From NCBI RefSeq assembly GCF_001465795.2, contig NZ_CP013659.2, forward strand, positions 1,072,501 to 1,136,500: a DNA stretch of 64,000 bases, read 5' to 3'. Shown in pieces: positions 35,884 through 46,416 of the stretch. Within the stretch, counting starts at the first letter, position 1; every line of letters starts with the position of its first letter. The notes under the pieces are model-generated. The model did not search any database and was not told the DNA's origin. It saw only the letters and a program-made list of their open reading frames with translations. Both the position numbers and the translations under genes were made by a program. The DNA comes from Planococcus rifietoensis. Lineage in GTDB: Bacteria; Bacillota; Bacilli; Bacillales_A; Planococcaceae.

Positions 35884-36336
35884 ATGACTGAAGACAACTT
35901 AAACCGCCGCCACGACTTGGAGCGTGTGGCATTTATGGAAAAGGAATTGCGTTATATATCCGGGATCATCAAACAAAAAGGCCGTGAAATCCTGAATTCG
36001 TATACCATCACGCCGCCGCAGTTCGTGGCGCTTCAATGGCTGTTCGAACATGGCGACATGACCATCGGCGATTTGTCGAATAAAATGTTTTTGGCCTTCA
36101 GCACGACGACCGATCTGGTCGACCGGATGGAGAAAAACGATCTGGTCGTCCGCATCCGCGAAGAGCAGGACCGCCGGGTGGTGCGCATTAAATTATTGAA
36201 AGAAGGCGAACGGATCATTGAAGAAGTGATCAAGAAGCGCCAGGATTATTTGGAAGCAGTACTCGAGGACTTCAGTGAAGAGGAAGTCGAGCAATTTTCA
36301 AGCTTGTTGGAGAAAATGCATATCAACATGAAATAG
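35884..36336 (+). CDS. ysmB: MarR-family transcriptional regulator (YsmB)
   Basis: 150 residues. The winged helix-turn-helix of the MarR family is clear: TPPQFVALQWLFEHGDMTIGDLSNKMFLAFSTTTDLVDRMEKNDLVVRIREEQDRRVVRIKLLKEGERII, flanked by dimerisation helices. The ligand and targets are unknown. Its position between ysmA and racE equals B. subtilis ysmB. It begins 74 bases after ysmA and ends 10 bases before racE, so it may be co-transcribed with both. Confidence 0.88.
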   Translation: MTEDNLNRRHDLERVAFMEKELRYISGIIKQKGREILNSYTITPPQFVALQWLFEHGDMTIGDLSNKMFLAFSTTTDLVDRMEKNDLVVRIREEQDRRVVRIKLLKEGERIIEEVIKKRQDYLEAVLEDFSEEEVEQFSSLLEKMHINMK

Positions 36337-36346
36337 GAGCGGGGCT

Positions 36347-37156
36347 ATGACATTGAATGCGCCAATCGGAGTCATTGATTCAGGCGTCGGCGGATTGACC
36401 GTCGCCAAAGAAATCATGAAACTTTTGCCTAATGAAAAAATCTGTTATATCGGCGACAATGCCCGCTGCCCGTACGGCCCCCGTCCGCTTGCGGAAGTTC
36501 GGCGCTATACGTGGCAGATGGCAGAAGCGCTCATGAAAATGAATATCAAAATGCTGGTCATTGCCTGCAATACGGCAACGGCGGCAGCGCTCAATTCCTT
36601 ACAGAAGAAATTGCCGATCCCAGTCATCGGCGTTATTTTCCCTGGAGCCCGCGCTGCCATCAAGTCCTCTTCGACGAAGAAGATTGCCGTCCTTGGCACG
36701 TCCGGAACCGTCAAGAGCGGTGCTTATGAAAAAGCCATCAAATCACTTGTTTCGGCTTCAGACGTCATTCAATTGGCGTGTCCGCGCTTTGTCCCGCTCG
36801 TGGAAAGTGATGAGTATGAAGGGGAGTTCGCGCGCCGCATGGTAGCGGAGACCTTATCGGCGATCAAATCGAAAGAATTCGACACCGCCATCCTCGGATG
36901 CACCCATTATCCATTATTGCAGGGCTTTATCGAGCAAGAGCTCGGCGACACCGTGACGGTTCTATCGTCAGCTCAGGAGACGGCCAAAGATGTTTCGCGC
37001 CACTTGAGCTATCAGGACAAATTTGCGGACCGCCGCAAACCGCCCGTCCATCAATTCTATACATCCGGTTCGACGGAGATATTCCGCACGATCATCAAAA
37101 AATGGCTCGCCATCGACGATCCGTGCATCCGTTCGATTCAGTTCCCGAAAACCTGA
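36347..37156 (+). CDS. racE: Glutamate racemase
   Basis: 269 residues (B. subtilis RacE 272). It makes D-glutamate for peptidoglycan. The catalytic cysteines lie in VIACNTATAAA and AILGCTHYPLL, and the N-terminal IGVIDSGVGGLTVAKEIMKLLP carries the first active-site Asp/Ser. Also YIGDNARCPYGPR. The start follows GAGCGGGGCT. B. subtilis has gerM between racE and rph; no such gene is found here. Confidence 0.96.
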   Translation: MTLNAPIGVIDSGVGGLTVAKEIMKLLPNEKICYIGDNARCPYGPRPLAEVRRYTWQMAEALMKMNIKMLVIACNTATAAALNSLQKKLPIPVIGVIFPGARAAIKSSSTKKIAVLGTSGTVKSGAYEKAIKSLVSASDVIQLACPRFVPLVESDEYEGEFARRMVAETLSAIKSKEFDTAILGCTHYPLLQGFIEQELGDTVTVLSSAQETAKDVSRHLSYQDKFADRRKPPVHQFYTSGSTEIFRTIIKKWLAIDDPCIRSIQFPKT

Positions 37157-37178
37157 CGGCATAGCCGCCGGGTTTTTG
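37149..37178 (+). terminator. Weak terminator after racE
   Basis: A short GC-rich stem around ATAG with a following GTTTTTG. It overlaps the racE stop. Moderate strength. Confidence 0.45.
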
Positions 37179-37229
37179 TCGTCCAGGCAGAATTATGGTA
37201 AGATTTTTTGAGTACATGAGGAGGATTCA

Positions 37230-37982
37230 ATGATGACAAGAATTGATAATAGACAAGCAAATGAACTGCGCCCGGTGGAAGTAGAAACGGATTATTTGAT
37301 CCATCCAGAAGGATCGGTCCTGATTACGGTCGGCCAGACGAAAGTGATTTGCACAGCGACAATCGAGTCGCGTGTTCCGGGTTTCTTGAGAGGCCAAGGC
37401 AAAGGCTGGGTAACGGCTGAATATTCCATGCTGCCACGCGCAACAGGAAGCCGCAACCAGCGCGAAGCGACGCGCGGCAAGCTCGGCGGGCGTACAATGG
37501 AAATTCAGCGCCTGATCGGCCGCTCCTTGCGCGCTGTCGTCGATCTCGAGAAGATCGGCGAACGCACACTGTGGATTGATTGCGACGTCATCCAGGCGGA
37601 CGGGGGAACGCGTACAGCGTCTATCACGGGTGCTTTCATCGCCATGACCATCGCACTCGGCAAATTAGACGTGCCGGTATTTCCAGTGACGGATTATTTG
37701 GCCGCTACAAGCGTCGGCATCAACAGCAGTAAGCAAGCCATCCTGGACTTGAACTATGAAGAGGATTCCACAGCAGCGGTCGATATGAACCTGGTCATGA
37801 CAGGATCCGGTGAGTTTGTGGAAATGCAAGGCACGGGCGAAGAAGCGACATTCAGCCGCAAGGAATTGAACGAAATGCTCGACCTCGGTGAAGCAGGGAT
37901 CCAGCAATTGATCAAAATCCAACAACAAGCGATCGGCGAATTGTCGTCGCGGATCGGCGAAAAGGTGGAATCCGCCCTATGA
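37230..37982 (+). CDS. rph: Ribonuclease PH
   Basis: 250 residues. Phosphorolytic 3' exoribonuclease for tRNA maturation. Characteristic segments: [95 protein letters not shown]. It starts behind GAGGAGGATTCA; ATG 37230 and 37233 are both possible. The stop overlaps the next start (ATGA), so translation is coupled to the nucleotide-cleaning enzyme. Confidence 0.96.
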   Translation: MMTRIDNRQANELRPVEVETDYLIHPEGSVLITVGQTKVICTATIESRVPGFLRGQGKGWVTAEYSMLPRATGSRNQREATRGKLGGRTMEIQRLIGRSLRAVVDLEKIGERTLWIDCDVIQADGGTRTASITGAFIAMTIALGKLDVPVFPVTDYLAATSVGINSSKQAILDLNYEEDSTAAVDMNLVMTGSGEFVEMQGTGEEATFSRKELNEMLDLGEAGIQQLIKIQQQAIGELSSRIGEKVESAL

Positions 37983-38575
37983 AAAAAATCGTCATTGCCA
38001 CACAGAACAAAGGAAAAGCCAAAGACTTTGAAACCTTGCTGTCCCCTCTAGGCTATGAAGTATTAACTTTAAGAGATGTCGCACAAGACCTCGACATCGA
38101 AGAAACTGGCACAACGTTCGAAGCCAATGCGATCCTGAAAGCGGAAGGCGTCGCGAAAGAACTCGGCATTCCGGTGATCGCCGACGACAGCGGCCTCGAA
38201 ATCGATGCATTGGACGGAGAACCGGGCGTCTATTCTGCCCGCTATGCGGGAGGCGAAAAGAGCGACGACGCCAATATCGAAAAAGTGCTGGAGAAGTTGT
38301 CTGGCGTACCGGACGGAGAACGCACCGCGCGGTTCCGCTGCGTCTTGGCAGTTGCCGCACCGGGTGAACAAACGCAAACCTTCTCGGGGTCATGCGAAGG
38401 TGAAATTTTGCGCTTGCGCAGAGGCGACCACGGCTTCGGCTACGACCCAATCTTTTACGTGCCTGCCCAGGAGCGTGCCATGGCGGAACTTGAACCCGAA
38501 GAAAAAGCCGCCATCTCTCACCGCGGCCAAGCATTGCGCGAGCTCAGTGAAGCGATGCCAGAGTGGCTGAAATAA
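37979..38575 (+). CDS. ysnA: XTP/dITP diphosphatase (RdgB/HAM1 family, YsnA)
   Basis: 198 residues. It removes non-canonical purine triphosphates (dITP, XTP) from the pool. Family motifs: [16 protein letters not shown] at the N terminus, [38 protein letters not shown] and [12 protein letters not shown], then [13 protein letters not shown]. The start overlaps the rph stop. Same rph-ysnA pairing as in B. subtilis. In E. coli the homologue is rdgB. Confidence 0.95.
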   Translation: MKKIVIATQNKGKAKDFETLLSPLGYEVLTLRDVAQDLDIEETGTTFEANAILKAEGVAKELGIPVIADDSGLEIDALDGEPGVYSARYAGGEKSDDANIEKVLEKLSGVPDGERTARFRCVLAVAAPGEQTQTFSGSCEGEILRLRRGDHGFGYDPIFYVPAQERAMAELEPEEKAAISHRGQALRELSEAMPEWLK

Positions 38576-38602
38576 GAAAAAAGATATTTTTTTGAAATAG
38601 CA

Positions 38603-38631
38603 TTGACTTTTCCTCGGATGATTTCTATAAT
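38603..38631 (+). promoter_or_regulatory. Promoter of tRNA-Arg
   Basis: TTGACT at 38603-38608, a 17-base spacer and perfect TATAAT at 38626-38631, 28 bases before the tRNA. Confidence 0.82.
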
Positions 38632-38659
38632 TAAAATTGTCTTTCGTGAGGAAAGTCAT

Positions 38660-38733
<74 letters not shown>

Positions 38734-38737
38734 TCTC

Positions 38738-38777
38738 AAAACCTTGTTTTCCCTTATCGGGAAAGCAAGGTTTTTTC
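38738..38777 (+). terminator. Terminator after tRNA-Arg
   Basis: AAAACCTTG and CAAGGTTTT outer arms with TTTCCC/GGGAAA inner arms, then a T-run. Confidence 0.88.
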
Positions 38778-38898
38778 ATTTTGTGAAAAACGCTTGTGAA
38801 GAAATGATGGACATTTGATTTTTAGCTGTTTATTTGTGAGGTATATCGTATAATGGAAAAAGATAGAGAATAAACAGACCAAAAGGTGGAAACGAGAC

Positions 38899-39495
38899 GT
38901 GTTCAGAAACAAATGGAAACGGATTTTGATTGTGCTTTCCCTTGTACAAACGATTTTAATTGCAGCGACAGCGACGAGCATTTGGACTTTTGCCGGTGAA
39001 TCCGAGTTGATGGAAGTTGATGCAGCGATCGTGCTCGGCACGAAAGTTATCGGCGGGGAACCTTCGCCGGTGCTCGAGCAGCGCATTCGCCACGCCATCG
39101 ATCTTTACGAAGCGGGCTATGTCGAGAAAATCATCTTCACAGGCGGCACTACGGACGGAGCGGACCTCGCCGAGTCGGTCGTAAGCCGGGATTTCGCGAT
39201 CCGCAACCATGTGCCTGAAGAAGACATTCTGATCGAGACCCAATCGCTCATCACGGAAGAGAATTTCCGTTTCGCCGGTGAACTGGCGGATGAAAACGGC
39301 TTGTCGAGCTTTCTCGTCGTCAGCGATCCCTTACATATGAAACGTGCGCTGCTTATGGCAGAACACGCTGGAATTGACGCCCATTCTTCTCCGACGCCTT
39401 CGACCGAATTCAAGGGCTTTGCGAACATCGCACCGTTTTTTGCGCGTGAAGTCGTTTGCTATATGGCTTATGTCGCGATGCATGCCGTCATTTGA
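38899..39495 (+). CDS. YdcF/SanA-type DUF218 membrane-anchored protein
   Basis: 198 residues. One N-terminal transmembrane helix (about 10-33), then the DUF218 fold: VDAAIVLGTKVIGGEPSPVLEQRIRHAIDLYEAGYVEKIIFTGG, IETQSLITEENFRFA, FLVVSDPLHMKRALLMAEHAGI. Related SanA/ElyC proteins act in envelope integrity in Gram-negatives; the Firmicutes role is not established. GTG 38899 follows AAAGGTGG at 9-base spacing. Followed by a terminator. Confidence 0.85.
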   Translation: MFRNKWKRILIVLSLVQTILIAATATSIWTFAGESELMEVDAAIVLGTKVIGGEPSPVLEQRIRHAIDLYEAGYVEKIIFTGGTTDGADLAESVVSRDFAIRNHVPEEDILIETQSLITEENFRFAGELADENGLSSFLVVSDPLHMKRALLMAEHAGIDAHSSPTPSTEFKGFANIAPFFAREVVCYMAYVAMHAVI

Positions 39496-39497
39496 TG

Positions 39498-39532
39498 AAA
39501 CTGTCCCGCTCATGCGTGGACAGTTTTTTAAT
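39498..39532 (+). terminator. Terminator after the DUF218 gene
   Basis: AAACTGTCC and GGACAGTTT arms around CGCTCATGCGT, then a T-run. Confidence 0.8.
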
Positions 39533-39597
39533 TTAACAGATGAACACAGCGGCCTTGAGTGATACACTATTTAAAAGCTGTGAGGAGTGTGTTGTCT

Positions 39598-40032
39598 ATG
39601 GAAACTGATGGACTGAAACTCAGCACGAAATGGCAAGGGGATTTTGTATTCGAAGCTATAGGGCAAGGCGGCCACAGGCTCCGGATGGATGCCCATCCAG
39701 GAGTCGGGAACGACCAAGGCTTGCTTCCGATGCAAGCGCTGCTCGGTTCGCTTGCTGGATGTGTCGGCATGGACGTCGTGATGATTCTGCGTGCCAGAAT
39801 GAAAGATGTTCGCTCTATTGAAATCGTCACGGAAGGAGACAAGCGCCGCAACCCGCCGAAGGAATTTCTGGCGATTACGGTGACCTTTATCGTAGAAGGC
39901 GATATCGATAAAGAGAAGGTCTGGCATGCCATCGAAGTAAGCGAGGAGAAATATTGCCCGGTCGCCCATTCCTTAAAAGCGGACGTCACGTACAAACTGG
40001 TTTTGAATGGCGAAGAGGCTGGCGCAAAATAG
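39598..40032 (+). CDS. OsmC/Ohr-family protein
   Basis: 144 residues. Both redox cysteines of the family are present: Cys55 in GSLAGCVGMDV and Cys120 in EEKYCPVAHSL. The flanking sequence (GNDQGLLPMQALLGSL) is like the YhfA/OsmC-type subgroup rather than Ohr. It probably reduces organic peroxides, but the substrate is unknown. ATG 39598 was chosen; TTG 39592 is a possible alternative closer to GAGGAG. The stop codon lies in the terminator stem. Confidence 0.85.
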   Translation: METDGLKLSTKWQGDFVFEAIGQGGHRLRMDAHPGVGNDQGLLPMQALLGSLAGCVGMDVVMILRARMKDVRSIEIVTEGDKRRNPPKEFLAITVTFIVEGDIDKEKVWHAIEVSEEKYCPVAHSLKADVTYKLVLNGEEAGAK

Positions 40033-40047
40033 CGCCGGCTTTCGTTT
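40018..40047 (+). terminator. Terminator overlapping the OsmC stop codon
   Basis: GCTGGCGC and GCGCCGGC arms around AAAATA(G), followed by TTTCGTTTT. Confidence 0.65.
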
Positions 40048-40096
40048 TCACAGTGTATTTTCCTATGGTATGATGAATGGATAAAGAGGTGGTAGG

Positions 40097-41077
40097 ATGC
40101 GGAAGAAATTTGGGGATTTGAAGCGCAAGGGCAACGTCATCGTCTTTCCGACAACGGTCACTCGGCTGCTCTCGGAAGGGATGACCAGTTTAAAAAATGA
40201 ACAATACGCCGATGCTCGCGATAAACTGTACCAAGTGCTCGTCTACGAGCCGGACCATGCGGCGGCGCTCGGCGGATATGCCTACAGCTTGTACGAGCTG
40301 GGGGAATTCGAGGAAGCGCTCGAAGTCGTTCAGGAATTGCTGCGTGTCGGACCGATCCATTATTTGGAGACAATGGAGCTATACATAAGCATTTTAATGC
40401 AAGTAAAGGAATTCGAAGAAGCCGAGAAGATGATCGAAGTGCTCATCGAGGAAAACGTCCTGCCAAAAGAGCGTTTGGAGCAATTCCATCAATTGCGCGA
40501 TCTTAATGAACGCATCGCCGAAAGCGCAGCCTCTGCCAAACGGGAAACGGGCCAATTCAGCCTCGAGCAATTTTTGCCGCTTAGCGCAGCCGAACAGGAG
40601 CAGCGGGTGACCGAATTGCCTAAAGAGGCGTATGGTGCCATGAAAAAGCAGCTGATCGACTTGATCAAGCATCCGGAAGTGGATTGGGTGGCGAAATCCT
40701 ATCTGCTGCTCATGCTCCGTGAACAGCAGATTAGCGGAACGGTGAATGTTGAGAAGTTCCATTACACAAATGAGCTGGCGATCGACGAACTGCCGGATCC
40801 ATTGAAAGATGCACGTCTGCTCGGAATCCGCAAGCGCTTGGAAGAGGCTTTGGAAAAAGAGCCAGCCAAGCTGCAGATGGCGATGGAACTGGTTGACCGG
40901 CATATCTACCTGCTGTATCCGTTTTTCTGGGAAGAGTTTGAGGAAGCGGAGATCGCTGAAGCCTACCACGCATATCTCGATAGTTTGTTCAGCGGGGAAG
41001 CGGAAGTGAAAGCTGATCCGAAACTGCTGGAAATGCTCATGCAAGCCGAGGCATACATAGAATTGCGCAATGGTTAG
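40097..41077 (+). CDS. ysoA: TPR-repeat protein YsoA
   Basis: 326 residues. Two or three tetratricopeptide-like repeats in the first 130 residues (LLSEGMTSLKNEQYADARDKLYQVLVYEPDHAAALGGYAYSLYELGEFEEALEVVQELL), followed by a helical C-terminal half without recognised motifs. Likely a protein-protein interaction scaffold; partner unknown. Its location just before tig matches B. subtilis ysoA. The start follows AAAGAGGTGGTAGG. Confidence 0.85.
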   Translation: MRKKFGDLKRKGNVIVFPTTVTRLLSEGMTSLKNEQYADARDKLYQVLVYEPDHAAALGGYAYSLYELGEFEEALEVVQELLRVGPIHYLETMELYISILMQVKEFEEAEKMIEVLIEENVLPKERLEQFHQLRDLNERIAESAASAKRETGQFSLEQFLPLSAAEQEQRVTELPKEAYGAMKKQLIDLIKHPEVDWVAKSYLLLMLREQQISGTVNVEKFHYTNELAIDELPDPLKDARLLGIRKRLEEALEKEPAKLQMAMELVDRHIYLLYPFFWEEFEEAEIAEAYHAYLDSLFSGEAEVKADPKLLEMLMQAEAYIELRNG

Positions 41078-41083
41078 AAATAG

Positions 41084-41111
41084 TTGAACCTGCTCGTATG
41101 TGTGATATAAT
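41084..41111 (+). promoter_or_regulatory. Promoter of tig
   Basis: TTGAAC at 41084-41089, a 16-base spacer and perfect TATAAT at 41106-41111, right after ysoA. Predicted leader about 60 bases. Confidence 0.7.
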
Positions 41112-41180
41112 GTGGAGGTTGTCAAAAATCGTACAAAAATCGTACATGACTTTGTAAAAAATTGTTTGGAGGGCTTATAC

Positions 41181-42482
41181 ATGTCAGCAAAATGGGAAAA
41201 GCAAGAAGGTAATGTCGGAGTTCTTACAGTAGAAGTGCCGGCTGAAGAAGTAAACGGCGCGCTAGATAAAGCGTTTAAAAAAGTCGTTAAAGAAATTAAC
41301 GTACCAGGATTCCGCAAAGGGAAAATGCCACGCCAAATGTTCGAAAAACGTTTCGGTGTAGAATCTCTTTACCAGGATGCACTTGATTTCATCCTGCCTG
41401 ACGCTTACGCGAATGCAGTCGAAGAAGCAGGCATCAACCCGGTTGACCGCCCTGAAATCGACATCGAAAAATTGGAAAAGAACGAGCCATTGGTATTCAC
41501 TGCTAAAGTAACAGTGAAGCCTGAAGTGGAACTCGGCGAATACAAAGGCCTTGAAGTTTCCAAAGAAGACACGAACGTGACGGATGAGGAAATTGAAGAG
41601 CAATTGAAAGAAAGCCAAGAACGCATGGCTGAATTGACTGTCAAAGAAGACGGGCAAGTTGAAAACGGCGACACAGCTGTGATCGATTTCGAAGGATTCG
41701 TAGACGGAGAAGCGTTTGAAGGCGGAGCAGGCAACGACTACTCCCTAGAAATCGGTTCTAACTCATTCATCCCAGGCTTCGAAGAGCAATTGGTCGGCGC
41801 TAAAACAGGCGAACAAAAAGACGTTGAAGTCACTTTCCCTGAAGAATACCACGCTGAAGAGCTTGCTGGAAAATCGGCAACGTTCAAAGTGACGGTAAAC
41901 GAAGTGAAAGCGAAAGAACTTCCTGAACTTAACGACGAGTTCGCTAAAGAACTTGACGAAGAAGTAGAAGGTCTTGACGCACTTCGCACGAAAATGAAAG
42001 AAAACTTGAAAGCGGAGAAAGACAACGCTTCTGAAACACAAATGCGCGATCAACTTGTACAAAAAGCGGCAGAAAACGCTACAGTTGAAATCCCGCAAGC
42101 GATGATCGATTCTGAAATCGACCGCATGATGCAAGACTTCGAACAACGCCTAAGCCAGCAAGGCATGAACAAGGAATTGTACTTCCAGTTCTCAGGCCAA
42201 GACGAAGACGCTCTTCGCGAGCAAATGAAAGCCGACGCTGAAACACGCGTACGCGTATCATTGACGCTTGAAGCAATCGCGAAAGCGGAAAACATGGAAG
42301 TTACTTCTGAAGACATCGACAAAGAGCTTGAGAAAATGGCTGGCCAATTCAACATGGACGCTGAACAAATCAAAACAGCTCTAGGCGGCACTGAAATGCT
42401 AGAAAACGACATCCGTATGCAGAACACGGTTGAGTTCCTAGTGGAGAACGCTAAAATCTCTGACGCAAAAGCTGCTGAATAA
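41181..42482 (+). CDS. tig: Trigger factor
   Basis: 433 residues. Ribosome-associated chaperone and prolyl isomerase. The ribosome-docking signature GFRKGKMP is at 43-50 of the N domain. The FKBP-type domain (about 150-245) includes [23 protein letters not shown] and [13 protein letters not shown]. The C-terminal arm is helical. ATG 41181 follows TGGAGGGCTTATAC; the longer in-frame start at 41112 falls inside the promoter/leader. Same tig-clpX-lonA order as B. subtilis. Confidence 0.96.
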   Translation: MSAKWEKQEGNVGVLTVEVPAEEVNGALDKAFKKVVKEINVPGFRKGKMPRQMFEKRFGVESLYQDALDFILPDAYANAVEEAGINPVDRPEIDIEKLEKNEPLVFTAKVTVKPEVELGEYKGLEVSKEDTNVTDEEIEEQLKESQERMAELTVKEDGQVENGDTAVIDFEGFVDGEAFEGGAGNDYSLEIGSNSFIPGFEEQLVGAKTGEQKDVEVTFPEEYHAEELAGKSATFKVTVNEVKAKELPELNDEFAKELDEEVEGLDALRTKMKENLKAEKDNASETQMRDQLVQKAAENATVEIPQAMIDSEIDRMMQDFEQRLSQQGMNKELYFQFSGQDEDALREQMKADAETRVRVSLTLEAIAKAENMEVTSEDIDKELEKMAGQFNMDAEQIKTALGGTEMLENDIRMQNTVEFLVENAKISDAKAAE

Positions 42483-42501
42483 CACATAAGATTCTCAATA
42501 G

Positions 42502-42534
42502 GACAAGGTGCGGCAACCGCACCTTGTTTTCTAT
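42502..42534 (+). terminator. Terminator after tig
   Basis: ACAAGGTGCGG and CCGCACCTTGT arms around CAA, then TTTT. Confidence 0.85.
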
Positions 42535-42581
42535 ACATAATGGCAAACAAATTCAAGTTCCTACATATAAAGGCAGTTTCT

Positions 42582-42610
42582 TTGGAATAGTTCTAATTAG
42601 TTGATACAAT
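42582..42610 (+). promoter_or_regulatory. Promoter of clpX
   Basis: TTGGAA at 42582-42587, a 17-base spacer and TACAAT at 42605-42610. A second option is TTGATA (42601) with TAAGAT (42624), also 17 apart. Confidence 0.65.
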
Positions 42611-42654
42611 CATATTAATCTTGTAAGATAATGGCTTGAATAGGGGTGACTACA

Positions 42655-43926
42655 TTGTTCAAATTCAATGATGAAAAAGAACATTTGAAATGTTCGTTTT
42701 GCGGTAAACCGCAAGAACAAGTTCGTAAACTGGTCGCAGGGCCAGGTGTATATATTTGCGACGAGTGCATCGAGCTTTGCACGGAAATCGTAGAAGAGGA
42801 ACTCGGAACAGAAGAAGAAACTGAGTTCAAAGAAGTACCAAAACCGAAAGAAATCATGGATATTCTAGGTGGCTATGTAATCGGTCAAGACAAGGCGAAA
42901 AAATCCTTGGCAGTAGCGGTTTACAACCATTACAAACGCGTCAATTCCCAAAGCAAGATCGACGATGTCGAACTTTCGAAATCGAATATCGTCTTGATTG
43001 GGCCAACAGGAAGCGGGAAAACTTTGCTCGCGCAAACACTCGCGCGCATCCTGAACGTGCCGTTTGCAATTGCGGATGCCACATCGCTTACTGAAGCTGG
43101 TTATGTCGGGGAAGATGTCGAAAACATCTTGCTCAAATTGATTCAAGCGGCAGACTACGATGTTGACCGTGCAGAAAAAGGCATTATCTACATCGATGAA
43201 ATCGATAAAGTGGCGCGTAAATCCGAGAACCCGTCGATTACACGCGACGTTTCCGGCGAAGGCGTACAACAAGCTTTGCTAAAAATCCTGGAAGGCACAA
43301 CAGCAAGCGTTCCCCCACAAGGCGGACGCAAGCATCCTCATCAGGAATTCATCCAAATCGATACGACGAACGTCCTGTTCATCGTAGGCGGTGCGTTTGA
43401 CGGCGTTGACCAAATCATCAAACGCCGCCTCGGCAATAAAATCATTGGCTTCGGTGCAGATCCAAACAAAGAAGAAATGGACGAAAAATCCCTTCTTAGC
43501 CAATTAATTCCAGAGGACTTGTTGAAATTCGGCTTGATCCCTGAATTTATCGGCCGCCTGCCAGTGCTCGCAAGCCTTGAGCAATTGGACGAAAATGCAC
43601 TTGTGCAGATTCTGACAGAGCCGAAAAACGCACTTATCAAGCAATATCAGAAGATGATGGAGCTTGATGGCGTTACCCTGACATTTGAACACGACGCACT
43701 GATTGAAATTTCCCGCCTCGCAATCGAGCGGAAAACAGGCGCACGTGGATTGCGCTCAATCATCGAGAACATCATGCTTGATGTGATGTATGATTTGCCA
43801 TCCCGTGAAGATATCGTCGAATGCATCATCACGAAAGAAACAGTGACCGAGAATTCGCAGCCGAAATTGATGCTGGAAGACGGCACTGAGTTCGATAACG
43901 GCAATAACGAAAAAACATCCGCTTAA
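42655..43926 (+). CDS. clpX: ATP-dependent Clp protease ATP-binding subunit ClpX (TTG start)
   Basis: 423 residues (B. subtilis 420). N-terminal zinc domain with Cys13, Cys16, Cys35 and Cys38 (KCSFCG and YICDEC), Walker A GPTGSGKT at 116-123, Walker [10 protein letters not shown] and the ClpP-docking IGF loop (KIIGFGAD, about residue 262). It unfolds substrates for ClpP. TTG 42655 follows AGGGGTG with 6-base spacing and yields the canonical FKFNDEK start; GTG 42646 is part of that site. lonB, between clpX and lonA in B. subtilis, is absent. Confidence 0.96.
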   Translation: MFKFNDEKEHLKCSFCGKPQEQVRKLVAGPGVYICDECIELCTEIVEEELGTEEETEFKEVPKPKEIMDILGGYVIGQDKAKKSLAVAVYNHYKRVNSQSKIDDVELSKSNIVLIGPTGSGKTLLAQTLARILNVPFAIADATSLTEAGYVGEDVENILLKLIQAADYDVDRAEKGIIYIDEIDKVARKSENPSITRDVSGEGVQQALLKILEGTTASVPPQGGRKHPHQEFIQIDTTNVLFIVGGAFDGVDQIIKRRLGNKIIGFGADPNKEEMDEKSLLSQLIPEDLLKFGLIPEFIGRLPVLASLEQLDENALVQILTEPKNALIKQYQKMMELDGVTLTFEHDALIEISRLAIERKTGARGLRSIIENIMLDVMYDLPSREDIVECIITKETVTENSQPKLMLEDGTEFDNGNNEKTSA

Positions 43927-43956
43927 AATTTGGCTGATGCACAAGAATAGGATGAT

Positions 43957-44010
43957 ACGGGCTGACTCTGAATCGTGCACATCCGCGCGTATGGGGGTCA
44001 GCCCTTTTTC
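43957..44010 (+). terminator. Terminator after clpX
   Basis: GGGCTGACTC and GGGTCAGCCC arms with a long loop, then TTTTT. Confidence 0.75.
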
Positions 44011-44088
44011 CACGAAAAAACAACAGTCTTCGAGATAATTGGCGCAGACTGACAGAGAGAAAGAGAAATGACGGAGGTGCACTTAGTT

Positions 44089-46416
44089 ATGGCGAAGAAA
44101 AAAGTGACAAAACAAGTCCCGCTCTTGCCGCTTCGCGGACTGCTCGTCTTCCCGTCGATGGTCTTGCATATTGATGTCGGCCGGGAGCGTTCAGTAGCAG
44201 CGCTCGAGCAAGCAATGATGGATGACCAGATCGTCTTTTTGGCGACTCAGAAAGATATGGCAGTGGAGCAACCGGACAAAGATGATTTGCATAAAATCGG
44301 TACCTTGGCTTACGTAAAGCAAATGCTGAAATTGCCGAACGGCACAATCCGTGTGTTGGTGGAAGGCCTTGAACGCGGCCAGTGGAACCAATACGAGGAT
44401 GGCGAAAAATTCACGCAAGTGGAAGTGACGTCGTTCCCGGATGAACCGGAGCGCGATGCAGAGCAAGATGCGTTGATGCGTATTTTGCTGGAACAATTTG
44501 AAATCTTCGGCAAAGGCTCGAAAAAAGTGACGACCGAAACTTTCAATACTGTGGCAGATATCGAAGAGCCTGGCCGTTTGGCGGACATGATTGCTTCCCA
44601 TCTATCGCTGAAATTGCAAGGGAAGCAGGAAGTGCTTGAAACTTTCGATATCACGAAACGCCTTGAACTATTGATTAGCCGCCTGCATAACGAGCAGGAA
44701 GTGGCAGATATCGAGAAACGCATCAACGACCGCGTGAAAAAAGCAATGGAACAAACGCAAAAAGAGTTTTATCTTCGCGAACAGATGAAAGCAATCCAAA
44801 CCGAACTTGGTGACAAGGACGGCAAAGGCGCAGAAGTGGCTGACCTGAAAAAACGCATCGAAGAAGCCGGGATGCCGGAATCGACCGCAAAGACGGCATT
44901 CAAAGAATTGGACCGCTACGAAAAATTGCCATCCGCTGCGGCGGAAAGCGGCATTATCCGCAATTACATCGAATGGCTCGTAACGATTCCTTGGTCTGAA
45001 ACGACTGAAGACCGACTGGATATCAATTACGCGGAAGAAGTGTTAAACCGCGACCATGACGGCCTTGAAACGGTAAAAGAACGCGTACTTGAGTATTTGG
45101 CTGTCCAGCAGATGACCAAATCGCTGCGTGGGCCGATTCTTTGCCTTGTCGGACCACCAGGTGTCGGGAAGACGTCTCTTGCCCGTTCGATCGCCGATTC
45201 ACTTGATCGCAATTTCGTCCGCATCTCGCTCGGCGGCGTACGCGATGAATCCGAGATCCGCGGCCACCGCCGCACCTATGTTGGCGCAATGCCGGGACGC
45301 ATCATTCAAGGTATGAAAAAAGCAGGTACCGTCAATCCGGTATTTTTGCTTGATGAAATCGATAAAATGTCCAATGACTTCCGTGGCGACCCGTCGTCAG
45401 CGATGCTTGAAGTATTGGACCCTGAACAAAACAATTCCTTTAGCGACCATTACATCGAAGAAAGCTATGACCTATCGAATGTGCTATTTATCGCGACTGC
45501 CAATGACCTAGGATCGATTCCTGGGCCGCTGCGCGACCGCATGGAAGTCATTTCGATTGCAGGCTATACAGAACTTGAGAAGAAATTGATCGCCAAAAAC
45601 CATTTGGCACCGAAACAATTGAAAGAGCACGGTTTGACGCCAGAGCAGTTGGACTTCCAAGAAGACGCATTCGTTTCCATGATCCGCTATTATACGCGGG
45701 AAGCCGGCGTGCGCGGTCTGGAACGCCAAATCGCTTCCGTCTGCCGGAAAGTAACGAAGCAAATTGTTTCGAGAGAAAAAGAACAGGTGACAGTCGGCGC
45801 GGAAGAAGTCGAGAGCTATCTTGGCAAGAAGAAATTCCGCTACGGCGTGGCTGAAAGTGAAAACCAAGTGGGCGTTGCGACTGGTCTCGCCTATACTGCA
45901 GTTGGGGGAGACACTTTGCAGATCGAAGTGTCGCTATCTGCAGGCAAAGGCAAGCTGCAATTGACCGGTAAATTAGGCGATGTCATGAAAGAGTCGGCAC
46001 AGACGGCGCTATCGTTTGTTCGTGCACAGGCAGAATCGCTTGGCATCGACCCGAATTTCCAGGAAGCACACGATATCCATATCCACGTGCCGGAAGGAGC
46101 CGTTCCAAAAGACGGCCCATCCGCCGGTGTGACAATTGCGACAGCGCTCGTTTCAGCACTCACGAAGCGGCCAGTGCGCCGCGACGTCGGCATGACAGGG
46201 GAAATTACGCTTCGCGGACGCGTCTTGCCGATTGGCGGACTGAAGGAAAAAACTTTGAGCGCCCATCGTGCAGGATTGAAGACGATCATCGTCCCTGCAG
46301 AAAATGAACGCGACCTCGACGATATTCCGGAAACCATCCGTGAAGAATTGGAATTCCATCTCGTCAGCCAAGCGGAACAAGCGCTTGAAATTGCGCTGGA
46401 AGGAGTAAAAGAATGA
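44089..46416 (+). CDS. lonA: ATP-dependent protease LonA
   Basis: 775 residues (B. subtilis 774). N-terminal substrate domain ([25 protein letters not shown]), a coiled coil around 210-260, AAA+ module with Walker A GPPGVGKT at 355-362 and FLLDEIDKM, and a C-terminal Ser-Lys protease (Ser in PKDGPSAGV, Lys in [14 protein letters not shown]). ATG 44089 follows GGAGGTGCACTTAGTT; ATG 44068 lies before that site. The stop overlaps the ysxC start (ATGA), the same coupling as in B. subtilis. Confidence 0.96.
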   Translation: MAKKKVTKQVPLLPLRGLLVFPSMVLHIDVGRERSVAALEQAMMDDQIVFLATQKDMAVEQPDKDDLHKIGTLAYVKQMLKLPNGTIRVLVEGLERGQWNQYEDGEKFTQVEVTSFPDEPERDAEQDALMRILLEQFEIFGKGSKKVTTETFNTVADIEEPGRLADMIASHLSLKLQGKQEVLETFDITKRLELLISRLHNEQEVADIEKRINDRVKKAMEQTQKEFYLREQMKAIQTELGDKDGKGAEVADLKKRIEEAGMPESTAKTAFKELDRYEKLPSAAAESGIIRNYIEWLVTIPWSETTEDRLDINYAEEVLNRDHDGLETVKERVLEYLAVQQMTKSLRGPILCLVGPPGVGKTSLARSIADSLDRNFVRISLGGVRDESEIRGHRRTYVGAMPGRIIQGMKKAGTVNPVFLLDEIDKMSNDFRGDPSSAMLEVLDPEQNNSFSDHYIEESYDLSNVLFIATANDLGSIPGPLRDRMEVISIAGYTELEKKLIAKNHLAPKQLKEHGLTPEQLDFQEDAFVSMIRYYTREAGVRGLERQIASVCRKVTKQIVSREKEQVTVGAEEVESYLGKKKFRYGVAESENQVGVATGLAYTAVGGDTLQIEVSLSAGKGKLQLTGKLGDVMKESAQTALSFVRAQAESLGIDPNFQEAHDIHIHVPEGAVPKDGPSAGVTIATALVSALTKRPVRRDVGMTGEITLRGRVLPIGGLKEKTLSAHRAGLKTIIVPAENERDLDDIPETIREELEFHLVSQAEQALEIALEGVKE

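Noticed and set aside
40394..41317. 307-codon minus-strand frame over ysoA and the tig start
   Set aside because: Antisense shadow rich in Phe/His/Gln; it crosses the tig promoter and start.
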